NCBI RefSeq assembly: GCF_000422685.1
Contig: NZ_KE383903.1
Span: 139,402-203,401 of the forward strand
Source: Flavobacterium gelidilacus DSM 15343
GTDB taxonomy: Bacteria; Bacteroidota; Bacteroidia; Flavobacteriales; Flavobacteriaceae
Reading direction: 5' to 3'
Length of the DNA: 64,000 nucleotides
Position numbers and translations under genes: made by a program. Below the pieces are notes generated by a model, which was not told the origin of the DNA, ran no database searches, and saw only the letters and a program-made list of their open reading frames with translations. This document shows positions 55,033 to 64,000 of the stretch, piece by piece. Within the stretch, counting starts at the first letter, position 1. The number at the start of each line of letters is the position of its first letter.

Positions 55033-56199
55033 TTATTTTATTGATTTAAAACATTTTATATATATGTCAATTATTTTATCCATTGACAATGCGCTTGCTG
55101 CTTCATAATTAGTTTTGGCTAATTCCATTCTATAAGCATCATTTGATAAAATTTTATCTATTGCTTTTGCTAATGAAGAAGCACTTTCAGAGTCAAAAAA
55201 CTCTCCTTTATAGCCTTCATCTTTTACTAATAGCGCTAAATCACCTAAATCAGGCATAATAACAGCTTTTCCGTAACTACCAGCTTGATGTAAAACTCCT
55301 GAACTTCCTGTTGTAGAAGTATAAGGAAAAACTACAATTGTACTATCTGTAAAAATGCGTTCTACATCATTTTCTTCAACATAACCTGTAAAAATTAATC
55401 CAGGAACATCTTTGTATTTTTGTTTTACACTTTCTAAATATCCTGGTGTATTTGGACTATCCGTTCCTGCAATCACAACTTCTAAAGCTTCAGGATTTGT
55501 TTTTCTAACTATTTCTACTGCATCAATAAGTATTTCTACTTTTTTATATGTTCCAAATTTTCCAAAAGCCATAATTTGTTTTGGTCCCGTTTTAGCTTCA
55601 AAATTTGGTTCTTTTATGGTTTCAAAAGTTCCGTGTGGAATTAAAACTACGTTTTTGGTTTTATATTTTGCATTTAATATATCAACATACTTATGAATTG
55701 TAACTGCTAATCTATTAGCTTTTAATAAACAACGCGTTAAATTAGTTCCTATAAAATTATAAATAGCTTGCATAATTTTACTCTCTGTAAAACCTGCTTT
55801 TTCTAAATCTACTTGTTCCATTATGTTATGCAACAATACAACCGTTTTATAACCAAATAATCTCAAAAACATAGGCAACAATAAACCTAGAGCTGAAGGA
55901 ATTTTTTTATCTCCAAATTTTACAAATTGTAAGTTAAACAAAATATAATCTGGCTTTTCTTGACGAACAGCTTTAATGATTGAGAAAAAGGATGTATAGC
56001 TATTAAACTCCCAGCAATCTCTAACTTTTACTTTCTCTTTTTTATCAAAATCTAATTGTTTTGGTTCACTCGTTTTGTCTGACAACAATAATAATTCAGA
56101 CACTTCTTCATTTTGAACAAAGTTTTTTGCGAGATGATATCCATATTCATTTAATGTAACCTTACTTGGAGGAAACGCAGTTACTAATGCTACTTTCAT
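55033..56199 (-). CDS. GT4-type glycosyltransferase
   Basis: 388 residues with two Rossmann-like halves (GT-B fold). The N-terminal half has VALVTAFPPSKVTLNEYGYH and TVVLLHNIMEQVDLEK. The C-terminal half has IMAFGKFGTYKKVEILIDAV, VVIAGTDSPNTPGYLE and the donor-site VVFPYTSTTGSSGVLHQA, where family members use an E-x7-E variant. It would transfer a sugar from a nucleotide donor to a lipid-linked acceptor on the cytoplasmic side. It lies 15 bases from the flippase gene and 21 bases from the REC-GT2 gene. Sugar and acceptor are unknown. Confidence 0.88.
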   Translation of the reverse strand: MKVALVTAFPPSKVTLNEYGYHLAKNFVQNEEVSELLLLSDKTSEPKQLDFDKKEKVKVRDCWEFNSYTSFFSIIKAVRQEKPDYILFNLQFVKFGDKKIPSALGLLLPMFLRLFGYKTVVLLHNIMEQVDLEKAGFTESKIMQAIYNFIGTNLTRCLLKANRLAVTIHKYVDILNAKYKTKNVVLIPHGTFETIKEPNFEAKTGPKQIMAFGKFGTYKKVEILIDAVEIVRKTNPEALEVVIAGTDSPNTPGYLESVKQKYKDVPGLIFTGYVEENDVERIFTDSTIVVFPYTSTTGSSGVLHQAGSYGKAVIMPDLGDLALLVKDEGYKGEFFDSESASSLAKAIDKILSNDAYRMELAKTNYEAASALSMDKIIDIYIKCFKSIK

Positions 56200-56214
56200 A
56201 AATTAAATTTGAGG

Positions 56215-57474
56215 TTAGTTTGTATGTTTAAGTTTTGGGTTTCTAAAATGATTTGCTAAAAAATATATTAATTGAAACAATAACAAAATTACCATTGTTA
56301 GGATTTGCATTAAAACAACTTGTTCTAATGAATCGTGAAACATTATTATTAATATAATTTGGGTCATTCCCAAAAAAGCGGATATTACAACGGGAATATA
56401 TTGATTTATAGACAAGAAATAATAAGCAAAAATATTAGCGACGGCAAAAATTGAAGTCGCCAAAGCATATTTCCAAAGTAGAAATGCAATGGGCAAATAC
56501 TTTTCACCAAACATTAATTTAACAACTAATTCAGGAAACAAAAATGCTCCAAGAATAATTACTGTAGAAAGTATTACGATGTACATTACATATTTTAATA
56601 AAATTGGTAATGTGTCAACACCGTCTTTTTTTTGCTGAATAACTTTAGGTAATAATAACATTACAAACATCCAAGCCACAAAATAAACTACTCTACCAAT
56701 TAATGCTAGAGAAGCATATAAACCAGCTTGCGTGTTGTCAAAATAATGTTTAACTAATAAAATATCACTGTTGTTAATTATTATTTGAGTTAATTCATAA
56801 AAAGCTGTCAAAGCAAAGAAAATTATGATAGGTTTTTTCTCTAATAAATTTGCTTCATCTACATCGGCTTTGTCAATAATTGTTTTTTGAAAAGGAATTA
56901 AGCCAAAGAAAAAAGAAATAAAAATCCCTATAGCAATTACAATTGAAGTTTCCATTTCTGGAAGCATATAAAGCATTCCGATGGTTAATAATAACCTACA
57001 AAACATTTCAAAATAATAGGTTTTAGAAAGATTTGTAAGTTTGTTTTTACCTTGATATAAACCTCTGTTTATACTCATGATAAAGTACAGTGGCAATCCA
57101 ACACCAAAAACCACAAACATAGTTGCTGTTTTAGTGTTGAATAGAACCTGTAATTGTTTGCTAAAAACAACTACTAATATCCCTAAAAACACACCAATAT
57201 AAAGAGCGTTTTTAAAGATAAAGTTTAAAAAATTATGCAACATATTTTGTTCAAACAATACAGCATACTTTGCAGTTACAATCTGAAATGTCATTCCTAC
57301 AAAAGACAACACTAAAAGTAATGTGATTAATATAGCTGCATCAGCAAATTGTGTTGGACCTAATATTCTTCCTAACAATAAATTATACAGATAATTTCCT
57401 CCATTCACCAATAGAATAGAGAGCATAAAAAATTGTTCTTGACTTATCTTTTTAACGATTGAATTAAAACTCAT
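56215..57474 (-). CDS. polysaccharide/oligosaccharide flippase (MOP superfamily)
   Basis: 419 residues with about 12 membrane helices. GGNYLYNLLLGRILGPTQFADA near the N-terminus (key part LGRILGPTQFAD) matches the start of Wzx/PST-type exporters. The later pattern of helix pairs and AGLYASLALIGRVVYFVA in the second half also fit. It should move a lipid-linked sugar or glycan across the inner membrane. As the first gene of the minus-strand arm it is divergent from the GT-C-like gene; their 289 base spacer is AT-rich, and I find no firm promoter in it. Confidence 0.87.
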   Translation of the reverse strand: MSFNSIVKKISQEQFFMLSILLVNGGNYLYNLLLGRILGPTQFADAAILITLLLVLSFVGMTFQIVTAKYAVLFEQNMLHNFLNFIFKNALYIGVFLGILVVVFSKQLQVLFNTKTATMFVVFGVGLPLYFIMSINRGLYQGKNKLTNLSKTYYFEMFCRLLLTIGMLYMLPEMETSIVIAIGIFISFFFGLIPFQKTIIDKADVDEANLLEKKPIIIFFALTAFYELTQIIINNSDILLVKHYFDNTQAGLYASLALIGRVVYFVAWMFVMLLLPKVIQQKKDGVDTLPILLKYVMYIVILSTVIILGAFLFPELVVKLMFGEKYLPIAFLLWKYALATSIFAVANIFAYYFLSINQYIPVVISAFLGMTQIILIIMFHDSLEQVVLMQILTMVILLLFQLIYFLANHFRNPKLKHTN

Positions 57475-57763
57475 TAGTAGTTTGGGGCTTTTAATAAATT
57501 TTTGAATGATACATTGAAAAATAATTATATTACCTCAAAACATATCCGTCAAATATATAAAATTATTGTTAAAAAATTAAAAACAATAAAATTAACTATC
57601 TATTTACAGTACAAATATATAGGTATATGAACAGCCTAATTAGGAATATTAGACAAAGACTAGTTAATGTATCGATGAATGGTAAATTTGTTTAGACTTA
57701 TATTTTTTATCTATAGCAACTATATTACTATATTTACAACTTAGTTTAAGAATAACTTATTTA

Positions 57764-60700
57764 GTGAAAGAAACTTCAAACAAATATTTAATTGTAGCCT
57801 TACTTTTTGGAATAACCTTCCACGGAAGTGCTATTTTCTTTACTATTGAAAATACGTATGACGCGTTAATTCATATGTTTTTTGGAAATCACTATGCCAA
57901 TAGTTGGTTTGAACCTTGGAATTATAGTTGGTACACGGGCTTCACCGTTATGGGTTATCCACCTTTGGTTCATCAAGCCATTGGATTATTATCTTATATA
58001 GGTGGATTAAAGTTTGGAATGTTTGCAGTTGCCATAATAGGAATTGTGCTTTTTGTAACCGGAAGTTTTAGATATGCTGTTTTAATTACTGGAAATCGAA
58101 CCGTTGCCGGATATGCTGCTATTGTCGCCATACTTTCCTCCTCTTTTGTGGAAACGCTCCATATTTTTGGGCAACTCCCAAGTATTATTGGCGTTTCCTT
58201 ATTGATGCATGCCATGCCCGAAATTTATTTATATGTAAAAACAGGCAAGCGAAAATATTATTTTACTTCATTATCTTTAATTGCTGTTACGGTTTGTTCG
58301 CATCATGTGACTCCTTTGTTCGGAATGGTCTTTTTCATTTCTCCTTTAATAGGAATGGTGATTATGGATGCATCAAGAGAACAAGTCAGTTCTTATAAAG
58401 AAATAACGTTTAAAGTTTTCTTCAATACATTTCTTTCTTTGTTTAAACGAATAGTACTATTTTGTAGTTCAGCGGTTTTCTTAATTGTATTTTGTATTTT
58501 ACCCTATTGGATAAATTCTAAAGCAAATCCAATAACTCAAGTACCCATTCCCCATGGAAGTCGTGATAATTTTTTAGAAGTCACTTCGTCTGGGTTAATG
58601 TTTTTCTTGATTCCTTGGGGAATTTTACTTTTCATTTTACCTTATATTTTCTATCGATATTATTCAAAACGTTATATTTTCTTTGGATTATCCATTACTC
58701 TATTAACGATTTTAGGAACTGGTGGAACAACTCCAATTCCTCTAAAAATGTTAGGTGAAACTGCTTTTAATATCTTAACACTAGATAGATTTACACTTTG
58801 GGCTTCCATAATGAGTTTGCCAATTTTTGGTGAATTTGTGTATAGATTGGTTGAAGGTGATTTAAAAACTGCATTACAAAACAAGTTTGGAACGATTTAT
58901 CATCGAATTTTAGGTGGTTTGTTTGCTGGAAGTTTTCTACTTTTTACGATTTTCACAATAACATTAGGGTATTTTAGACCTTTGCAACCAGATAAAATTA
59001 ACTTTTTACCCATTGTAAATTTCTTAAATCAAGACCAACATGACCAATGGCGATTTTTACCGCTAGGTTTTGGAGATCAAATGGCTTTTCTTTCTACACA
59101 AACTAAAGCCATGACTGTTGATGGCAATTATCATTCTGCGAGAAGATTACCCGAATTAACCACAAGAGCTGTAGAACGATTAGAAAACTCAAAATTTAGA
59201 GGTGTTGAAGGTATTGGTTCTTTACAACAATTCTTAACTGTACCAGAAAAATACAATTTAAAATATGTCTTTTCTAACGACAAGTTTTATGACCCTATTC
59301 TCTATTTCTGTGGTTGGCATCGCTTGACGCAATTAGAAAATGGCATTATGGTTTGGGAAAAACTCAACGTGCAACCTTTATCCAAAATTTTACCTAAAGA
59401 TGAAGTTTCTATCGTTTTAAAATTAATGTGGGGAATTATTCCTATGCTTACCGTTTTAATTGCTTTTATTTTAAACATACAAATGATTTGGTTACAAGCT
59501 TTAAAAATAAAAGTTCTCGATAAACCTGCTTTTTTAAATCATGGTATTGTTTATAATGGTTTTAAAAGTGGTATGATTAAGGTATTACACATTTGGACAG
59601 CAATTGTGCTTATCCTTTTTGGGATTGGAATTTACTTTACTTACATCAAAAATGCTACACAAATTAGTCCAGAAAATGTAGTGAAATCTTATTATGATGC
59701 TTTAGACTATAAGTTTTATGAAAAAGCGTATTCCTATATTGTTCCTGATAAAGAATATGGTGTTTCTCAGTTTATGTTGGAGATTTCTGTTTCTGATGGA
59801 ATTCTTAATTCCTATGGAAAATTGGATGCTATTGAAACAACGATCAAACATAACTCTACTAATAAAGCTAGTGTAATTGCCAAAACCAAATGGATTACTC
59901 CGTTAGAAATAATCGAAAAAACATATACACACGAAGTCGAAAAGATAAAAGGAAAATGGTATATAGTTCCAGAAAAAAAAGATACCGATTTGCCGCCAGA
60001 TGAATTTATTGCCACAAATGTAAATTCTTATTACAAACAAGGACGAAGAAAAATTTCGACCCAACAAACCTATCATGATGATATTTTGCGTCAACCTGAT
60101 TTGGAAATTATTAAAGCTAATTTAGTTTACTTTGACAATAAATATATGATTATTGGTGAAGTTCAAAATATTGATAACGTTCCAGCTGATGTGGTTTTGA
60201 AAGCTTCTTTATACGATGAAAAAGATAAAATGCTGGGAACTTTTAATGCAAAATATGTCATCAAACATAAATTAATGCCCAAAGAAACCACGAGTTTTAA
60301 AGTCAATTTTGAAGACATTGCTTGGTTAAATGCAACGGATGTTAAACCTACAAGTTTTAATCCAGATGAGTTTACAGATAAAAATTTTAATAATAAACCT
60401 GTTACTTTTGACATTCAAAGTGCAGGAAATGTAGCTATTTCTGATTTATATACTGCTGTTGCAATTTCAGATTTAGTTGTTTCAGATAAAGAAATAAAAG
60501 GAACTTTATTCAATTATGGTATTCAAGAAGTAACGGTTCCAGAAGTTTTGATCTCTTATTATAATGATAAAAAAGAATTGATTTATGTAGATCATAAATT
60601 CATAAAAGAAGGTGTTCGAATTCAAAGAAAACAATATTTTACCTATTCGTTTTTAAATCTTTCTAGCTTAAAAAGTTTAAAATATTCGACAGAAAATTGT

Positions 60701-60853
60701 TTTGTAAACGGAATTTCAAATGAAGCTATTGCAAGAGGTGTAATTAAAAAAAGAAAAACCAACGAAGAAGAAGAACAATTGCAAAAAGTCAACGGAAAAG
60801 GTTTTGCATACATAAAAATTGAGTTGAATAATTACATTGGTAATCCAAAATGA
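57764..60853 (+). CDS. large GT-C-like membrane protein with periplasmic NTF2-like and FxLYD-like tail
   Basis: 1029 residues. GTG start at 57764; no nearby ATG gives the first helix. Residues 1 to about 590 hold about a dozen helices in a GT-C-like layout, with the early acidic loop TYDALIHMFFGNHYA and FEPWNYSWYTGF, like '6-pyruvoyl-tetrahydropterin synthase-related' membrane proteins. Another helix at about 610-630 leads to a periplasmic tail: an NTF2-like domain (ENVVKSYYDALDYKFYEKAY) and one or two FxLYD-like beta domains (EVQNIDNVPADVVLKASLYD). It probably transfers lipid-linked sugars outside the membrane. It overlaps the next gene by 4 bases. Activity is inferred from layout. Confidence 0.75.
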   Translation: MKETSNKYLIVALLFGITFHGSAIFFTIENTYDALIHMFFGNHYANSWFEPWNYSWYTGFTVMGYPPLVHQAIGLLSYIGGLKFGMFAVAIIGIVLFVTGSFRYAVLITGNRTVAGYAAIVAILSSSFVETLHIFGQLPSIIGVSLLMHAMPEIYLYVKTGKRKYYFTSLSLIAVTVCSHHVTPLFGMVFFISPLIGMVIMDASREQVSSYKEITFKVFFNTFLSLFKRIVLFCSSAVFLIVFCILPYWINSKANPITQVPIPHGSRDNFLEVTSSGLMFFLIPWGILLFILPYIFYRYYSKRYIFFGLSITLLTILGTGGTTPIPLKMLGETAFNILTLDRFTLWASIMSLPIFGEFVYRLVEGDLKTALQNKFGTIYHRILGGLFAGSFLLFTIFTITLGYFRPLQPDKINFLPIVNFLNQDQHDQWRFLPLGFGDQMAFLSTQTKAMTVDGNYHSARRLPELTTRAVERLENSKFRGVEGIGSLQQFLTVPEKYNLKYVFSNDKFYDPILYFCGWHRLTQLENGIMVWEKLNVQPLSKILPKDEVSIVLKLMWGIIPMLTVLIAFILNIQMIWLQALKIKVLDKPAFLNHGIVYNGFKSGMIKVLHIWTAIVLILFGIGIYFTYIKNATQISPENVVKSYYDALDYKFYEKAYSYIVPDKEYGVSQFMLEISVSDGILNSYGKLDAIETTIKHNSTNKASVIAKTKWITPLEIIEKTYTHEVEKIKGKWYIVPEKKDTDLPPDEFIATNVNSYYKQGRRKISTQQTYHDDILRQPDLEIIKANLVYFDNKYMIIGEVQNIDNVPADVVLKASLYDEKDKMLGTFNAKYVIKHKLMPKETTSFKVNFEDIAWLNATDVKPTSFNPDEFTDKNFNNKPVTFDIQSAGNVAISDLYTAVAISDLVVSDKEIKGTLFNYGIQEVTVPEVLISYYNDKKELIYVDHKFIKEGVRIQRKQYFTYSFLNLSSLKSLKYSTENCFVNGISNEAIARGVIKKRKTNEEEEQLQKVNGKGFAYIKIELNNYIGNPK

Positions 60854-62091
60854 TAAAAAGAAAACCACATATCATTGTATTAGTAAGCATAGCTTTGGTT
60901 TTGCTTTCTGTCACTTTATTGGATGAAAAACCAACTACTAAAAATGCGTTTTCTTGTCTTACGACTCAAGAAAATTTTGTTGCTGGAAAACCTATTGCAA
61001 TAGAATTTAAAGGAAATTCTGAAAACAAACCGCAACTTTTTATCATTCATTCCTATGGAAGAACATTACTTGATGGTGTTTTAAAAAATGATAAAATTCA
61101 ATTTAATTTACCTAAAAATTATGCCCTTAAAACGGGTTATGTTTCTTGGTTTTTGATAGAAAACAACAAAGAAAAAGCAAAAGGAAATTTTCAAATTTTG
61201 CCAAATGATGAGACCAAAACTAATCTTGAATCTTATCTTGGACCGCCAAGTACTTTAGCGGGTGACAATCATTATGTGATGTTTGTAACTATTCCAACAG
61301 ACGATTTCGACAATCCAAAACTTCCCAATACTGATGTGGCTATAAAACATCAATTTTTGAATTCAATTTCTACTGACAATGAAAAAACTAAAGATTTTAT
61401 TGCTTGGAAAAATATTTATGCACCAACAAAATCCGGAATTGTATTAATCTCAGCTTCTTGTAATGAGGCTTTAACTAAAGAATTTGATGCTGTAATTTAT
61501 CCTTCAATTGCAACAGACTTTACCATTTCATACAAGCGAAATCATGAATTTGCTGATGGAAATCAAATCACAAAATTAACCACTTCGATTCTGAAAGATA
61601 AGTTTGGAAACACAGTTAGTGATGGAACAATGGTAACCTTTATCCTTAAAAATAAAGAAAATGCCATTCTAAAAACTTTTGGAACAACTATAGAAGGAAT
61701 TGCAACAGGTCAAATTTTGCATCCAGAAAAAGAAAATAAGTATTCTGTAAAAGCTTTCGTTAATGGAATTAGTAAGAGTAATTCGGTTGAAATTGCATAC
61801 AAATCGATAAATCCAACGATTGCATTTTCGTTTTCAAAAGACAATCGAACTATTACTGTTGGACCAATTAAAAGTTTCATGAATCAGATTGTTCCTGATG
61901 GAATTAAAGTAAATTTAAACATCTATCATAAAGATAAATTAGTTGAAACCATAACAGAAAATAGTAACAAAGGAAAAGCTGAATTTTATCTTTCTCCCGA
62001 ATTTTACAAAGAAAAAAACTATCGTTTTGAAATTGAAACTTTAGGCAAAATCATAAAAACAAAAGAAATTAATGTCGCTAATCAACAATAA
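60850..62091 (+). CDS. anchored Ig-like domain protein of unknown function
   Basis: 413 residues. One N-terminal anchor or signal (HIIVLVSIALVLLSVTLL) is followed entirely by beta-rich sequence. A middle domain, about 225-320, looks like an invasin-type Ig fold: ITKLTTSILKDKFGNTVSDG then TFILKNKENAILKTF and GIATGQILHPEKENKYSVKA. A related domain follows to the end. The fold family resembles Big/macroglobulin modules. It is held in the periplasmic space next to the GT-C-like protein and the GH5-like enzyme, overlapping both genes (4 and 20 bases). A scaffold or glycan-binding partner is a reasonable guess. Confidence 0.7.
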   Translation: MIKRKPHIIVLVSIALVLLSVTLLDEKPTTKNAFSCLTTQENFVAGKPIAIEFKGNSENKPQLFIIHSYGRTLLDGVLKNDKIQFNLPKNYALKTGYVSWFLIENNKEKAKGNFQILPNDETKTNLESYLGPPSTLAGDNHYVMFVTIPTDDFDNPKLPNTDVAIKHQFLNSISTDNEKTKDFIAWKNIYAPTKSGIVLISASCNEALTKEFDAVIYPSIATDFTISYKRNHEFADGNQITKLTTSILKDKFGNTVSDGTMVTFILKNKENAILKTFGTTIEGIATGQILHPEKENKYSVKAFVNGISKSNSVEIAYKSINPTIAFSFSKDNRTITVGPIKSFMNQIVPDGIKVNLNIYHKDKLVETITENSNKGKAEFYLSPEFYKEKNYRFEIETLGKIIKTKEINVANQQ

Positions 62092-63625
62092 AAATAGTTA
62101 TCGCGTTTTCTTACTAGCATCGTTTATTGCACTAAATATATTGGTGTTATATGGAATTAGCTCTATTTTAGCTTACTTAAATGAAGGTGCTGATAGAAGT
62201 ACGATGTTGCATTTAGATAAAGAAACGGCAAATACTTATTTACCGAAAATTTCGTGGAAAAGCCTTGAAAATCCTGGTAGAGAAATGGAAAAACAAACTT
62301 TAGCGACTTTAGAAAAACATTATTTATTTTCATGGTACATAAAAAATAATGCTTTAAAAAACAACACAGATGAAGGAATAGGTGATTATTTTACAGAAAA
62401 TCCAAGAAAAATTTTAGACACAATAATAAAGAATAATAAAGCTGATAAAATATCGATTGAAAGCACCACATTAACCCACAATCCAAAATTAGAATTTTAT
62501 AGTGAAGATGGACAATTAGTAGTTTTTACAGATGAAAATGTTGTTGAATTTCAGAACATTTATCAAGATAAAAAATTAATTACTTCAGTAAAAGATACAG
62601 CAACCTATAAAGTTTTAATGTTATTAGAAGATGGTTTTTGGAGAATTCGTCATTGTGAAAGAATGGCTAAAGTTACAGATACTTTGAAAGCAGAAACTAA
62701 TGAAAAAACATTTATCGTTAAAGGCAATCAAATCTTAAAAAACAACAAACCGTTCCTTATAAAAGGAATCAATTATTATCCTAAAAATTCGGCTTGGGAT
62801 ATGTATGGTGATTTGTTTAATTTGGATACTATTGCTGCAGATTTTGATATAATTACCAAAGCAAAACTGAATACCATAAGAATATTTGTACCCTATGAAG
62901 ATTTTGGAAAAGCTGAAGTTAAAACCGAAAAATTAGAGAAACTGAAACAAGTTTTAGCATTATCAAAAGCAAAAAATCTAGCTGTAATTGTAACTCTTTT
63001 TGATTTCTATGGAGATTATTCTGTGAACAATTGGACATTAACACAAAGGCATGCAGAAACTGTAGTTTCAAGTTGTAAAGATTTTGACAATATTATTTCT
63101 TGGGATATAAAAAACGAACCCGATTTAGATTTTGAATCTCGTGGCATTCAAAATGTGAAACCTTGGTTATCTGAAATGATTGAAGTAGTAAAAAAAGCAG
63201 CCCCAAATCATTTGGTTACTATTGGTTATTCGAATATAAAAGCAAGTGAAATTCTAAAAGATGAAGTCGATGTAGTTTCTTATCATTATTACGAACATAT
63301 TTCTTTGTTTACTGACAAATTGAAAGCGCTTGAAAAAGCAACAAACAAACCTGTAGTGATGCAAGAATTTGGAATGTCATCTAACAAAGGATTTTGGAGT
63401 TGGACCGGAAATTCAAAAGAAGATCAAGCTGAATATCATAAAAAAATGCAAGTGATTTTCAAAGAAAAACAACTTGCATTTGTGTCATGGACTTTATATG
63501 ATTTCCCTAAAGTTCCAGACGGTGTTGCCGGGAAATGGCCTTGGATAAAAAGCAAACAAAAACAGTTTGGTTTTATCGATTATAAAGGAAAACATAAACC
63601 TTCATTTTTATATATAACTAACTAA
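62072..63625 (+). CDS. membrane-anchored GH5-like glycoside hydrolase
   Basis: 517 residues. One N-terminal membrane helix (about 11-35), a mixed domain of about 45-200 ending DGFWRIRH that resembles NTF2-like folds, and a TIM-barrel hydrolase (about 213-517). The barrel opens FIVKGNQILKNNKPFLIKG, as in GH5/GH2 enzymes. It has N348-E349-P350 in WDIKNEPD (acid/base) and E432 in VMQEFG (nucleophile), with SYHYY before it and WTLYDFP after it. It would cut a beta-linked glycan in the periplasm, perhaps trimming or editing the polymer made by this locus. It overlaps the Ig-like gene by 20 bases. Confidence 0.82.
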   Translation: MSLINNKNSYRVFLLASFIALNILVLYGISSILAYLNEGADRSTMLHLDKETANTYLPKISWKSLENPGREMEKQTLATLEKHYLFSWYIKNNALKNNTDEGIGDYFTENPRKILDTIIKNNKADKISIESTTLTHNPKLEFYSEDGQLVVFTDENVVEFQNIYQDKKLITSVKDTATYKVLMLLEDGFWRIRHCERMAKVTDTLKAETNEKTFIVKGNQILKNNKPFLIKGINYYPKNSAWDMYGDLFNLDTIAADFDIITKAKLNTIRIFVPYEDFGKAEVKTEKLEKLKQVLALSKAKNLAVIVTLFDFYGDYSVNNWTLTQRHAETVVSSCKDFDNIISWDIKNEPDLDFESRGIQNVKPWLSEMIEVVKKAAPNHLVTIGYSNIKASEILKDEVDVVSYHYYEHISLFTDKLKALEKATNKPVVMQEFGMSSNKGFWSWTGNSKEDQAEYHKKMQVIFKEKQLAFVSWTLYDFPKVPDGVAGKWPWIKSKQKQFGFIDYKGKHKPSFLYITN

Positions 63626-63724
63626 ATCATAGTATTATATTTTAGTTTCAACAATTGTGCTTGAGGCAAAAAAGGTGATGAATAAATTTACAATTTACTT
63701 TTCAACTATATAATTGAACTTGAA

Positions 63725-64000
63725 TTAGGCTGCGTTACTTTTTAGCAAATAATTTAATTTTTCAGTTTTAAACAAATCAACTACTTTTTGATTTTCTTTA
63801 CCTATAATATAGAACACTTTATTTTTTGAAAGTGCTTTTTTGTATAATGCGATAATTGCCTGAAAAGCCGTTTTGTCCATATCAATAATATTATTAAGAG
63901 AAAGCATAATAAAACTAGATTGATTGATTAAAGCTTCAAAGTGATTTTGTAAAGAACTTGTGTTTTGAGCGTTTAAACTTCCGTTTAGTTCTAAAATTCC
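63725..64000 (-). CDS. STAS-domain protein (anti-sigma-antagonist-like), partial
   Basis: 91 C-terminal residues are visible; the frame runs off the right edge. The sequence GILELNGSLNAQNTSSLQNH, then FIMLSLNNIIDMDKTAFQAI, is the central STAS fold, ending KVVDLFKTEKLNYLLKSNAA. In anti-sigma antagonists the loop after the third strand has D-S-S or D-x-T/S; here it reads MDKTAF, so a Thr is available. The tail is short and no other domain follows. It converges on the GH5-like gene and could connect to a phospho-signal pathway, but its partners lie outside the window. Confidence 0.8.
   Translation of the reverse strand, partial: GILELNGSLNAQNTSSLQNHFEALINQSSFIMLSLNNIIDMDKTAFQAIIALYKKALSKNKVFYIIGKENQKVVDLFKTEKLNYLLKSNAA

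Noticed and set aside
53830..57474. identification of the glycan locus as Pel
   Set aside because: A GT4 plus flippase recalls PelF/PelG, but PelA, PelB, PelC, PelD and PelE equivalents are missing, and a REC-GT2 fusion is not part of Pel.

Overview
The window reads as chromosome of a flavobacterium-like member of the Bacteroidota. The evidence is low GC, promoter-like TTTG/TAnnTTTG elements, almost no Shine-Dalgarno sequences, SusC/SusD pairs, type IX secretion (T9SS) sorting tails and a mevalonate-type isoprenoid pathway. No genus can be fixed from the window alone. I see no phage, insertion sequence, CRISPR array or rRNA.

Layout. (1) 1-16.6 kb is mostly housekeeping. It holds the end of HMG-CoA reductase and a GYDIA-type GHMP kinase. 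Then comes a long minus-strand block: PpiD/SurA foldase, CNNM/CBS transporter, an overlooked 58-residue membrane protein, LptC, TPR protein, outer-membrane barrel, CoaX. tRNA-Phe and an AsmA-like protein follow, then an isoprenoid/lipid block (pseudouridine synthase, UbiA-type ether-lipid prenyltransferase, mevalonate kinase, diphosphomevalonate decarboxylase), TspO and an HhH protein. (2) 16.6-21.1 kb has an FAD oxidoreductase, GDPD phosphodiesterase, PAP2 phosphatase and two tandem DUF347 four-repeat membrane proteins. (3) 21.2-42.1 kb is a complete starch/maltodextrin utilisation locus. A LacI regulator separates minus-strand catabolic genes (MFS, beta-phosphoglucomutase, GH65, GH97, GH13, esterase, GH13 lipoprotein) from plus-strand uptake genes (SusC, SusD, SusE/F, T9SS-exported GH13). 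Outside the cell the polymer is cut, SusCD import the fragments, periplasmic GH13/GH97 trim them, the MFS imports maltose, and GH65 plus beta-phosphoglucomutase convert it to glucose and glucose-6-phosphate. (4) 42.2-53.8 kb has tRNA-Leu, an M20 dipeptidase, a 1938-residue T9SS surface protein flanked by two copies of one dispersed repeat, a BlaI/M56 regulatory pair with a textbook double operator, and a DUF4407 protein. (5) 53.8-64 kb is a putative surface-glycan locus. One arm encodes a response-regulator/glycosyltransferase fusion, a GT4 enzyme and a flippase. The divergent arm has three overlapping genes: a GT-C-like membrane protein with a periplasmic tail, an Ig-like anchored protein and a membrane-anchored GH5-like hydrolase. 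A STAS-domain protein begins beyond the right edge.

The most promising candidate for an undescribed system is region 5. A receiver domain is fused to a DPM1-like glycosyltransferase beside a flippase and a GT-C-like protein. This suggests a phospho-signal controlling supply of a lipid-linked sugar that is used on the far side of the inner membrane. That reading is inference from domain content and gene order.
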